Assembly (NCBI GenBank): GCA_937868035.1
Contig: CALMLK010000212.1
Span: 1 to 7,799 of the forward strand
Length of the DNA: 7,799 nt
DNA from: an uncultured Alphaproteobacteria bacterium
Lineage (GTDB): Bacteria > Pseudomonadota > Alphaproteobacteria > Rhizobiales > Aestuariivirgaceae
Direction: 5' to 3'
The notes under the pieces are model-generated. The model saw only the letters and a list, made by a program, of their open reading frames with translations. It had not been told where the DNA came from and did no database searches. How positions within the stretch are numbered: the first letter of the stretch is position 1; every line of letters starts with the position of its first letter. This document shows positions 1 to 6,871 of the stretch, piece after piece. Made by a program: the position numbers and the translations under genes.

Positions 1-1377
1 AGTCTCGCCATCGCTCTCTCGTCCTCCGCCACATTTGAGGCTACCTGCGCCGAGACGGCCAGAGGCTTCGAACCATTAGTCGCCAGCGTGCAAAAGGAAG
101 CCGCCGCCGCGGGCATCAGCAAGCGCTCCATCGCGGTTCTCGATACGGTGTCCTACGATACGGCCATCATCAAGCGCGACCGGGCCCAGAACATCTTCTC
201 CGACAGCTTCCTCGCCTTCCAGAAGAAGATGATTTCCGCCGGCCGCCTGCAGCGCGCCAAGGACAAGATCGTCCAGAACAAGGCTCTCTTCGACAAGGTG
301 CAGAAGCAATACGGCGTGCCACCTGCAGTGATCGCTGCCTTCTGGGCCCTGGAGACGGATTTCGGTGCCGTGACTGGAGACTACCCCACCATTCAGTCTC
401 TGGCGACGCTTGCCTGGGACTGCCGCCGCCCCGAAAAGTTCCGGCCCCAGCTCATCGCCTCGTTGCAGCTTCTCGATCGGGGCGACCTGACGCTTGCGGA
501 ATTCAAGGGTGCCTGGGCGGGCGAGATCGGCCAGACGCAGTTCATGGCCTATGACTACAACGAGAGTGCCGTTGATTATGACGGCGACGGCAAGCGTGAC
601 CTGCGCAACTCCGTGCCGGATGTGCTGGCCTCCACGGCCAACCTGTTGCGCAAGCACGGATGGCAGCCGAACCAGCCCTGGCTGCAGGAAGTGAAAGTGC
701 CCGCCGACCTGCCCTGGAAGGAGGCGGATATCGCAATCCAGCATCCGCGCAGCCAGTGGTCGGAATGGGGGGTGACGGCGGTGAGCGGCAATCCCATCAA
801 GGCGGATGGCATGAAGGCTTCCCTGCTCCTGCCCATGGGCCGCAATGGTCCGGCTTTCCTGGCCTATTCCAACTTCACCCGCGCCTATCTGAAGTGGAAC
901 GAAAGCCTCGTCTACTCCACCACGGCCGCCTACCTCGCCACGCGCATTGCGGGCGCCGAACCGGTGCACCCGGGCCGCGCCACGGTCAACCATCCCTCCT
1001 ACGAGCAGATCGTGCAGCTGCAGACCAAGCTCGCCAAGCTCGGCTATGACGTGGGCAAGATCGACGGCAAGATCGGCAAGGGCACGCGCTATGCCGTGAA
1101 GGACCAGCAGATCAAGCTCAGCTTGCCCGCCGATTCCTACCCCAGCCAGGAAGTGATCGCCCAGATCCTCAAGAGCACCCACAAGGGTCACATCCCCGCC
1201 AGCATGCTGGACGATGGCGGCCAGGCCAGCGCGCCGGTGAAAGCGCAGACCGCACCTGCGGAGACAGTCGCTGAAGAGGCTCCGGCTGTTACAGCCCCCG
1301 TGAAGCCGGCAAAGCCAGCGAAAAAGAAGGCGATCATCCTGCCGGAGACGGCTGATGAAGGAAATAGCCTATACTGA
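1..1377 (+). CDS. Lytic murein transglycosylase, MltB-like, with C-terminal peptidoglycan-binding domain (5' end missing)
   Basis: Periplasmic enzyme that cleaves the MurNAc-GlcNAc bond of peptidoglycan non-hydrolytically, leaving anhydro-MurNAc ends. The frame is open from base 1, so the true start lies upstream. A GTG at 88 is an unlikely start because the preceding codons encode the end of a signal peptide and a Cys-containing mature N-terminus. In residues counted from base 1 (458 in all), the catalytic Glu is E118 in the ALETDFG motif and GEIGQTQF is at 174-181 (family form usually GxMGxTQF). An EF-hand-like DYDGDGKRD loop at 192-200 resembles the calcium site of E. coli Slt35. A peptidoglycan-binding domain lies at about 332-390. 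C16 and C141 (in WDCRR) could form a disulfide. The last ~55 residues are an Ala/Pro/Lys-rich tail containing KPAKPAKKK. Family assignment is firm; which MltB subgroup is not. Confidence 0.93.
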   Translation, partial: SLAIALSSSATFEATCAETARGFEPLVASVQKEAAAAGISKRSIAVLDTVSYDTAIIKRDRAQNIFSDSFLAFQKKMISAGRLQRAKDKIVQNKALFDKVQKQYGVPPAVIAAFWALETDFGAVTGDYPTIQSLATLAWDCRRPEKFRPQLIASLQLLDRGDLTLAEFKGAWAGEIGQTQFMAYDYNESAVDYDGDGKRDLRNSVPDVLASTANLLRKHGWQPNQPWLQEVKVPADLPWKEADIAIQHPRSQWSEWGVTAVSGNPIKADGMKASLLLPMGRNGPAFLAYSNFTRAYLKWNESLVYSTTAAYLATRIAGAEPVHPGRATVNHPSYEQIVQLQTKLAKLGYDVGKIDGKIGKGTRYAVKDQQIKLSLPADSYPSQEVIAQILKSTHKGHIPASMLDDGGQASAPVKAQTAPAETVAEEAPAVTAPVKPAKPAKKKAIILPETADEGNSLY

Positions 1378-1410
1378 GCCGATTTTGATCTGCGGTAGTA
1401 GGATTTATCC

Positions 1411-1439
1411 TTGACAGTTTCGCCCATCTGGCGTGAGAC
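1411..1439 (+). promoter_or_regulatory. Candidate promoter of the cysD-cysNC operon
   Basis: A perfect TTGACA (1411-1416) is followed by a 17-base spacer and TGAGAC (1434-1439), which is a poor -10 match. Transcription would begin about seven bases later, at or near the A of the cysD ATG at 1446, implying a leaderless mRNA. This fits the lack of a clear Shine-Dalgarno before 1446. A short inverted repeat, GGAT-TT-ATCC (1401-1410), sits directly upstream of the -35 and could be an operator, but it is too short to be convincing. The -35 and spacing are seen; the promoter function is inferred. Confidence 0.35.
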
Positions 1440-1445
1440 ACTGCC

Positions 1446-2585
1446 ATGGACACGATTGCACAGACCTTCCTGGCGGACATCGAACGCTATCTCGCCTCCC
1501 GCAACATCGAAGCCTCGGCCTTCGGCAAGCAGGCCTTGGGCGACCCCAATTTCGTTTTTGACCTGAAGAAGGGCCGCTCGCCCTCCACCCGCACCATGGA
1601 CAAGGTGCGCGCCTTCATGACGGCACCCGCCGATTCTGCTAGTTCATCCGCAACGCCGGCTGCGTCCGCGCTCATTGCCTCGCCCGAGCGCCTCAGCCAC
1701 CTTGAGCGCCTGGAAGCGGAATCGATCCACATCATCCGCGAAGTGGCCGCTGAATGCGAAAAGCCGGTGATGCTCTATTCGATCGGCAAGGACTCCGCCG
1801 TCATGCTGCATCTCGCCATGAAGGCCTTCTATCCCGCCAAGCCGCCCTTCCCGCTCATGCATGTGGATACGCGCTGGAAGTTCCGCGACATGTACGACCT
1901 GCGCGACAAGACCGCCGCCAGGCTGGGCATGGACCTGATCGTACATGTGAACCCGGAAGGGATCGAGAAGGACATCAACCCCTTCGACCACGGCTCGGCC
2001 CTGCACACGCACATCATGAAGACGGAAGGCCTGAAGCAGGCACTCGACAAATATGGCTTCGACGCCGCCTTCGGTGGCGCCCGCCGCGACGAGGAAAAGT
2101 CGCGCGCCAAGGAACGCATCTTCTCGTTCCGCGATTCACGCCACCGCTGGGACCCGAAGAACCAGCGCCCGGAACTGTGGAACATCTACAACGCCCGCAA
2201 GAACAAGGGTGAATCGATCCGCGTCTTCCCGCTCTCCAACTGGACCGAGCTGGACATCTGGCAATACATCCATCGCGAGTCGATCGAGATCGTGCCGCTT
2301 TATTTCGCGAAGGAACGTCCCATCGTGTGGCGCGACGGCCAGATCATCATGGTCGATGATGACCGCATGCGCCTGCTACCCGGCGAAACACCAGAGATGC
2401 GCAAGGTCCGCTTCCGCACTCTCGGCTGCTATCCCCTGACCGGCGGCATCGACAGCGATGCCACGACGCTCCTCGACATCATTGAAGAGATGCTCGTCAC
2501 CACCTCCTCGGAACGCCAGGGCCGCGTCATCGACAAAGACGCCTCCGCCTCCATGGAAAAGAAGAAGCAGGAAGGTTACTTCTGA
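1446..2585 (+). CDS. cysD: Sulfate adenylyltransferase subunit 2 (CysD) with an N-terminal HTH-like extension
   Basis: Catalytic subunit of ATP sulfurylase: forms APS from sulfate and ATP in the cytoplasm, with CysN as GTPase partner. The enzyme part is complete from about residue 83 ([11 protein letters not shown]) to 379. It has the PP-loop SIGKDS at 112-117, the [16 protein letters not shown] block, [15 protein letters not shown], and the canonical [12 protein letters not shown]-terminus. CysD proteins are usually about 300 residues; this one has 379. Residues 1-58 resemble small alphaproteobacterial DNA-binding proteins ([39 protein letters not shown]), with four predictable short helices, followed by an Ala/Ser/Pro linker (about 59-80). 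The start at 1446 is chosen because an in-frame TGA lies at 1434-1436 and the domain begins there. An internal ATG at 1617 (residue 58) would give a 322-residue near-normal CysD. Enzyme identity is very secure; the function of the extension is unknown. Confidence 0.96.
   Translation: MDTIAQTFLADIERYLASRNIEASAFGKQALGDPNFVFDLKKGRSPSTRTMDKVRAFMTAPADSASSSATPAASALIASPERLSHLERLEAESIHIIREVAAECEKPVMLYSIGKDSAVMLHLAMKAFYPAKPPFPLMHVDTRWKFRDMYDLRDKTAARLGMDLIVHVNPEGIEKDINPFDHGSALHTHIMKTEGLKQALDKYGFDAAFGGARRDEEKSRAKERIFSFRDSRHRWDPKNQRPELWNIYNARKNKGESIRVFPLSNWTELDIWQYIHRESIEIVPLYFAKERPIVWRDGQIIMVDDDRMRLLPGETPEMRKVRFRTLGCYPLTGGIDSDATTLLDIIEEMLVTTSSERQGRVIDKDASASMEKKKQEGYF
1602..1619 (+). promoter_or_regulatory. 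Possible internal ribosome binding site and start codon within cysD
   Basis: AAGGTG (1602-1607) stands 9 bases before an in-frame ATG (1617-1619, residue 58 of the long form), exactly at the end of the HTH-like domain. Initiation here would give CysD with only a short linker in front. The Shine-Dalgarno match is moderate and the site lies in conserved coding sequence, so it may be coincidental. Confidence 0.3.
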
Positions 2586-2587
2586 TG
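2569..2587 (+). promoter_or_regulatory. cysNC ribosome binding site and translational coupling junction
   Basis: AGGAAGG (2569-2575) lies within the last codons of cysD, 9 bases before the cysNC ATG at 2585-2587. The cysD stop TGA (2583-2585) shares its A with that ATG. This arrangement favours coupled translation of the two ATP sulfurylase subunits. Confidence 0.8.
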
Positions 2588-4501
2588 ACTGCCCAGACCG
2601 AAAAGACCCGCTTCATCGAATACACCGGCGGCGACGTCGAGGCTTATCTTCAGGCTCAGGAGCGCAAGGACATGTTGCGTTTCATCACCTGTGGCTCCGT
2701 GGATGATGGCAAGTCCACACTCATCGGACGCCTGCTCTATGAATCGAAGATGCTCTTCGAGGATCAGCTCTCCGCCCTTGAGGCGGACTCAAAGAAACTC
2801 GGCACGCAGGGCGGCAATCTTGACTTCGCGCTGCTGGTCGATGGCCTTGCCGCCGAACGCGAACAGGGCATCACCATCGACGTGGCCTACCGCGCCTTCA
2901 CGACGGCGCGCCGCAAGTTCATCGTCGCCGACACGCCGGGACACGAGCAATACACCCGCAACATGGCAACCGGCGCCTCCACCGCCGAACTCGCCATCAT
3001 CCTCATCGATGCCCGCAAGGGCGTGCTCACCCAGACGCGCCGCCACACCTACATCTGCACCCTGCTCGGCATCCGCAAGCTTGTGGTCTGCGTCAACAAG
3101 ATGGACCTCGTGAACTACAGCCGCGAGACCTTCGAGACGATCGAAGCCGACTATCGCGCTTTTGCAAAATCCGTGGGCGCGGGCGACATCACCGTGATCC
3201 CTGCCTCGGCTCTGGCCGGTGATAACATCATCGAGCGCTCGGCCAGGATGCCGTGGTACCAAGGGCCGACACTCATGGCGCACTTGGAAACCGTGCCCGT
3301 GGGCGAGGACCTGCGCGGCCGCTCCTTCCGCATGCCGGTGCAATGGGTCTCGCGCCCCAACCAGAACTTCCGTGGATTTGCCGGAACGATTGCCGCCGGC
3401 ACCGTGAAGCCGGGCGATGCATTGAAGGTGCTGCCGTCGGGCCGGCAGTCGACCGTCACGCGCATCGTGACCGCCGATGGCGATCTCGACACCGGTATTC
3501 CAGATCAGGCCGTGACGCTGACCCTTGCCGACGAAATCGACGTGAGCCGGGGCGACGTGCTCTGCGCAGCAGGCGATCCCGTTGAGGTCTCCGACCAGTT
3601 CGAGGTGCAGGTCCTGTGGATGGGCGACCAGGAAATGCTGCCCGGCCGTCCCTACCTCATCAAGTCCGGCACCAGGACGGTGACGGGCACACTCGACAAG
3701 CTGAAGTACAAGGTCAACGTCAACACCATGGAACATGTGGCGGCAACGAAGTTGTCGCTGAACGAGATTGCCGTGTGTGCGCTGGAACTCGATGGCCCAC
3801 TGGCCTTCGCACCCTACGAGGACAACCGCGCCCTCGGTTCCTTCGTCATCATTGACCGCTTCACCAATGCCACAGTGGGCATGGGTCTCATTCACTTTGC
3901 GCTGCGCCGCGCCGCCAACATTCATTGGCAGGCCACCGACGTGAACAAGCTGTCGCGCGCCAAGCTGCTCAAGCAAAAGCCCGCCGTGATGTGGTTCACC
4001 GGATTGTCGGGCGCCGGCAAATCCACCATCGCGAACCTGGTGGAGAAGAAGCTCCACGCGGATGGCCACCTCACCTATCTGCTCGACGGCGACAACGTGC
4101 GCCATGGCCTGAACCGTGATCTCGGCTTCACCGATGCGGACCGCGTGGAGAACATCCGCCGCGTGGCCGAAGTCGCTCGCCTGATGGCCGATGCGGGGTT
4201 GATCGTGCTCGTCTCCTTCATCTCGCCCTTCCGGGCCGAACGCCTCATGGCGCGCGAACGCATCGGCACGGAGGAATTCGTGGAGGTCTTCGTCGACACC
4301 AGCCTCGCCGAAGCCGAGAAGCGTGACGTGAAGGGCCTCTACGCCAAGGCCCGCCGCGGCGAACTCAAGAACTTCACCGGCATCACCTCGCCCTACGAAG
4401 CGCCCGAGACTGCGGAGGTGCGCATCGATACCGGCAGGACCAGTGCCCCTGACGCCGCGACGGAAATCGTCCGCTATCTCAAGTCATCTGGCCGCCTCTA
4501 G
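2585..4501 (+). CDS. cysNC: Bifunctional sulfate adenylyltransferase subunit 1 / adenylylsulfate kinase (CysN-CysC fusion)
   Basis: The N-terminal half is the GTPase subunit that powers APS synthesis by CysD; the C-terminal half is APS kinase, converting APS to PAPS. The protein has 638 residues, the usual size of the rhizobial NodQ-type fusion. In the elongation-factor-like GTPase domain, GSVDDGKST is at 37-45, REQGITID at 92-99, DTPGH at 116-120 and NKMD at 171-174, followed by the EF-Tu-like beta-barrel domains. The kinase begins near residue 468: Walker [10 protein letters not shown] at 473-481, [10 protein letters not shown] at 501-510, and [10 protein letters not shown], in which S547 aligns with the phosphorylated serine of E. 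coli CysC. All nucleotide-binding motifs look intact, so both activities are expected. It is the second gene of the operon with cysD. No nodulation gene is visible here, so a housekeeping sulfur-assimilation role is more likely than a NodPQ role. Confidence 0.97.
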   Translation: MTAQTEKTRFIEYTGGDVEAYLQAQERKDMLRFITCGSVDDGKSTLIGRLLYESKMLFEDQLSALEADSKKLGTQGGNLDFALLVDGLAAEREQGITIDVAYRAFTTARRKFIVADTPGHEQYTRNMATGASTAELAIILIDARKGVLTQTRRHTYICTLLGIRKLVVCVNKMDLVNYSRETFETIEADYRAFAKSVGAGDITVIPASALAGDNIIERSARMPWYQGPTLMAHLETVPVGEDLRGRSFRMPVQWVSRPNQNFRGFAGTIAAGTVKPGDALKVLPSGRQSTVTRIVTADGDLDTGIPDQAVTLTLADEIDVSRGDVLCAAGDPVEVSDQFEVQVLWMGDQEMLPGRPYLIKSGTRTVTGTLDKLKYKVNVNTMEHVAATKLSLNEIAVCALELDGPLAFAPYEDNRALGSFVIIDRFTNATVGMGLIHFALRRAANIHWQATDVNKLSRAKLLKQKPAVMWFTGLSGAGKSTIANLVEKKLHADGHLTYLLDGDNVRHGLNRDLGFTDADRVENIRRVAEVARLMADAGLIVLVSFISPFRAERLMARERIGTEEFVEVFVDTSLAEAEKRDVKGLYAKARRGELKNFTGITSPYEAPETAEVRIDTGRTSAPDAATEIVRYLKSSGRL

Positions 4502-4513
4502 GGACGCAACGCC

Positions 4514-4536
4514 GTCACCCCGGCGCAGGCCGGGGA
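4514..4536. repeat. GC-rich palindrome, REP-like, between convergent genes
   Basis: CCCCGGC (4518-4524) and GCCGGGG (4529-4535) form a perfect 7-bp stem with a GCAG loop, in the 47-base gap between the cysNC stop and the convergent hydrolase stop. The flanking GTCACCCCGGCG...GCCGGGG pattern resembles dispersed intergenic palindromes common in alphaproteobacterial genomes. There is no T-tract on either strand, so it is not a classic intrinsic terminator, though it could stabilise mRNA 3' ends. Only one copy is seen in this window. Confidence 0.5.
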
Positions 4537-4548
4537 AAGGCTGGCATT

Positions 4549-5760
4549 TCAGTTCCTCTTGAGGTGTTCGGCGATGGTCAGAGCAGCCTTGTGCGTGGCG
4601 ATGCTGAAGGCAGGCGAGAGGAAGTCCGGCCACGACGACAGCTTCACCACCACCATGGCGTGGTCGTAGTTCACGTAGATCCATTGCCCGAACACACCGC
4701 GCGCCATGAGATTGCGCGCGCGGGAATCCTCGATCCAGCACATGTTGTGGTAGGCGCCCCCCGGCAGGGTCTCGGAGTACGGCGCACCGAAGATGGCATG
4801 ATTGCCGTTGCGCGTCGCGTCCACCCAGGCGGCAGGGATGATGCCGCCGCCATCTTCGAGCAACAATTGTCCGAAGCGGCCATAGTCGCGAAGCGACGCG
4901 TTCAGGCCACCATCGGCCAGCGCATAGCCGGCGGGATCGACCGTGAACGCCGCATTCTCCTCGGCGCCCATCTTCTGCCAGAGTTCATCCGAGAAAATCT
5001 GCGGCAGGCGCTTGCCCGTCACGCGTTCCATGCAGAAGGCCAGCAGGTCCGTCTCGATCGAACGGTAGACGAAGCGGGTGCCATGGGGACGCTCGGTCTC
5101 CTTCAATCGCAGGATGACGTCGAAGACATGCGACGGCCAGTTATATCCGGGGTCCGTGCCGGGCGGTGGCGGCTTCCAACCCGACGCCACATCAACCCAA
5201 CCGATTTCCGAATAGGGGTCGGTGTAGTCCTCCGAGAAGCGCACACCCGTCGTCATGTCGAGCACCTGCTGCAGCGTGGCGCCCTTCCATGCCGTGGCCG
5301 CAAGTTCGGGAATGTAATGCGTGACAGGCGCCTCGACATCAAGCAGCCCCTTGCCCACGAGGATGCCCGCAATGGCACCTGTGAAGGACTTCGCCACCGA
5401 TTGCGAGAGATGCAGCGTGCGCTCATCCATGCCGTTGAAATAGCGCTCGTGAACGATGGCCCCATCCTTGAGCACGAGAAATCCATCCGTGTACGTATCA
5501 TCGAGAAGCGTGGCGAGCGTCGTGGTCTCGCCACCCACGCCCGTCACCGCAAGTCCATCGAGGTCGCGTTCACGGCGTTCGAACATGCGTGATGCTCCAC
5601 GCCCTCGCCACACCTCGGCCGTGGGAAGGATTTCGCGGATGTGCTGGAACGCCCAGCGGTTCCACGGCGGCCGGTCCCAGTCGATGCGCGGCGGAATGAG
5701 CGCCGGCGGCGAACCCTGCATGATGGCGGGCCGCGGCTCTGAATTCTTGTAGCTGCTCAT
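4549..5760 (-). CDS. Serine hydrolase, beta-lactamase / 6-aminohexanoate-dimer hydrolase-like family
   Basis: A 403-residue protein of the class C beta-lactamase / penicillin-binding-protein fold. The nucleophile motif SVAK is at 121-124 (S121, K124), in the typical context LHLSQSVAKSFTG. The second motif is YRS at 232-234 in FVYRSIETDLLAF, as in 6-aminohexanoate-dimer hydrolase (NylB) relatives rather than the YxN of true beta-lactamases. A GVFGQW segment at 355-360 sits where the third active-site strand is expected. No signal peptide is visible, so it is probably cytoplasmic. Such proteins are esterases, amidases or peptidases of varied substrate; the substrate cannot be told from sequence. 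The start is uncertain: the ATG at 5760 is only 3 bases after the T-tract of the potD terminator, and an alternative ATG at 5721 (residue 14) lacks an evident Shine-Dalgarno. It converges with cysNC. Confidence 0.88.
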   Translation of the reverse strand: MSSYKNSEPRPAIMQGSPPALIPPRIDWDRPPWNRWAFQHIREILPTAEVWRGRGASRMFERRERDLDGLAVTGVGGETTTLATLLDDTYTDGFLVLKDGAIVHERYFNGMDERTLHLSQSVAKSFTGAIAGILVGKGLLDVEAPVTHYIPELAATAWKGATLQQVLDMTTGVRFSEDYTDPYSEIGWVDVASGWKPPPPGTDPGYNWPSHVFDVILRLKETERPHGTRFVYRSIETDLLAFCMERVTGKRLPQIFSDELWQKMGAEENAAFTVDPAGYALADGGLNASLRDYGRFGQLLLEDGGGIIPAAWVDATRNGNHAIFGAPYSETLPGGAYHNMCWIEDSRARNLMARGVFGQWIYVNYDHAMVVVKLSSWPDFLSPAFSIATHKAALTIAEHLKRN

Positions 5761-5763
5761 GTG

Positions 5764-5793
5764 AAAAAGCCCCCGCCGTCGCGGGCGGGGGCT
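5764..5793 (-). terminator. Intrinsic terminator of the pot operon, after potD
   Basis: Read on the - strand, AGCCCCCGCC pairs perfectly with GGCGGGGGCT (10 bp, 6-base loop), and the stem runs into TTTTT (5768-5764). The hairpin begins 17 bases after the potD stop. On the + strand there is no T-run after the stem, so it works in the potD direction only. Confidence 0.9.
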
Positions 5794-5810
5794 CCTCTCG
5801 TCAAGGGGTG

Positions 5811-6845
5811 TTACTTCATCAGCTCTGTCCAGATCTTGGTGTAGATCTCGACAGCTTCCGGCGGGCAGGCCGTGGCGAATTCATAGTGGCCTTCCATTTC
5901 CTTGGGGATCACCAGTTCCGGTGCATCCTTCATGTCGGCGGGCATGAACTTGTCGGAACCCGCAATACCGTTGCCGTAGCGGGCGAAGGCCGAGAGGCCC
6001 GCGGCATTTTCAGGGTCCATCACGAAGTTCTGGAAGAGCTTGGCGTTCTCCACGTTTTTCGCGTCCTTCAGCACCGAGAGGTTGTCCATCCAGGTGGTGA
6101 AGCCTTCCGTGGGATAACCGTACTTGATGTCGGGGTTCTGCAGGCGCTGGCGCATGGCGGAACCGTTCCAGTCGCTGGTGGCGAGATAGTCACCCTTCAC
6201 CATCTTCTCGATGGTGGAGTATTCCATGGCGATCCAGTTCGGCTTGGCATTGACCAGGGTGTCACGGGCCTTCTTCAGCACTTCCTTGTCCATGGAGCAG
6301 TGCTTGCCGCCATTGTACTTGATGGCCGCATCAATCACGTCGTTCATTTCCGGAACAACGTTGACCTTGCCCTTCAGTTCGTCCGGCGTGTTGAAGATGA
6401 TGCCCCAGGTGTTGATGTCACCCTTGTACTTGTCGGTGCGCACCGAGAGACCGACCGTACCCCACTGCCACGGCACCGAGTAATGGCGGCCGTCGTCGTA
6501 AGGCACGTGCACCCATTCCGGCGCCACGTTCTTGAAGTTTTCCATCTGGTCGGGGCGCGTTTCAAGCAGCAGGCCTTCGCTGATCCAGATCGGCATGTAG
6601 TTGCCTGACGGCACCACCATGTCGAAGCCGTGGCCGCCGGCGCGCACCTTGGCCAGTGCCGTGTCGTTGGAGTCATAGTCCGTGATGTTGACCTTGACCT
6701 TGTACTTGTCTTCGAACTTCTTCACCACCTCGGGGCTCGTGTAGTTGCCCCAGTTGTAGATGTTGAGTTCGCCATCGGCCTTGGCGGCACCCGACAGCGC
6801 CACTGCCGCAGCAGCGGCAAGAAGCAGAGATTTGAGCAGTTTCAT
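5811..6845 (-). CDS. potD: Polyamine (spermidine/putrescine) ABC transporter substrate-binding protein
   Basis: Periplasmic receptor of 344 residues that delivers a polyamine-like ligand to the PotBC permease. It has a Sec signal peptide: KLLK, an Ala/Leu core, and likely cleavage after A23 (AKA/DGELN). The mature protein follows PotD/PotF. IYNWGNY at 29-35 and VPSGNY at 78-83 match the W34/Y37 and S83/Y85 ligand contacts of E. coli PotD. WNGSA at 226-230 and WMD at 252-254 match W229 and W255/D257. At the place of PotD D168/E171 this protein appears to have E166/D169 (my alignment by eye). Two cysteines, C183 and C327, may pair. The start at 6845 is supported by the signal peptide and by AAGGGAG 6 bases upstream, although the frame stays open further upstream into potC. 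It is the last gene of the operon, 26 bases after potC. The exact ligand among polyamines and related amines is not certain. Confidence 0.92.
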   Translation of the reverse strand: MKLLKSLLLAAAAAVALSGAAKADGELNIYNWGNYTSPEVVKKFEDKYKVKVNITDYDSNDTALAKVRAGGHGFDMVVPSGNYMPIWISEGLLLETRPDQMENFKNVAPEWVHVPYDDGRHYSVPWQWGTVGLSVRTDKYKGDINTWGIIFNTPDELKGKVNVVPEMNDVIDAAIKYNGGKHCSMDKEVLKKARDTLVNAKPNWIAMEYSTIEKMVKGDYLATSDWNGSAMRQRLQNPDIKYGYPTEGFTTWMDNLSVLKDAKNVENAKLFQNFVMDPENAAGLSAFARYGNGIAGSDKFMPADMKDAPELVIPKEMEGHYEFATACPPEAVEIYTKIWTELMK

Positions 6846-6858
6846 GAGAGTCTCCCTT
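6846..6858 (-). promoter_or_regulatory. potD ribosome binding site
   Basis: AAGGGAG (6858-6852 on the - strand) sits 6 bases before the ATG at 6845. It is a strong Shine-Dalgarno that fixes the potD start, and it is the strongest on the right side of the window, as expected for a binding protein made in excess over its permease. Confidence 0.8.
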
Positions 6859-6871
6859 GTGTTTGGTCGTG

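Noticed and set aside
88..90. GTG as the start of the transglycosylase
   Set aside because: The same frame is open to base 1 and encodes a signal-peptide end and a Cys/Phe-containing mature start that fit the family; the start is outside the window.
76..1191. Long - strand open frame opposite the transglycosylase gene
   Set aside because: It mirrors a clear, motif-bearing gene on the + strand; the translation is rich in His/Gly/Leu/Arg without any recognisable domain, typical of antisense shadows in GC-rich DNA.
2789..4105. 438-codon - strand open frame opposite cysNC
   Set aside because: It is antisense to the GTPase and kinase domains with all motifs intact; no domain, and its length is explained by high GC and codon bias.
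2585..4501. Nodulation-specific NodQ (with CysD as NodP)
   Set aside because: The fusion architecture is shared by housekeeping sulfur genes in many alphaproteobacteria, and no nod gene or nod box was seen nearby.
4564..5592. 342-codon + strand open frame opposite the serine hydrolase
   Set aside because: Shadow of the hydrolase gene; no recognisable motif and an Arg/His-rich composition.
4549..5760. Antibiotic-resistance beta-lactamase
   Set aside because: No signal peptide, YRS instead of YxN, and overall similarity to the NylB-type serine hydrolases; nothing here indicates drug resistance.
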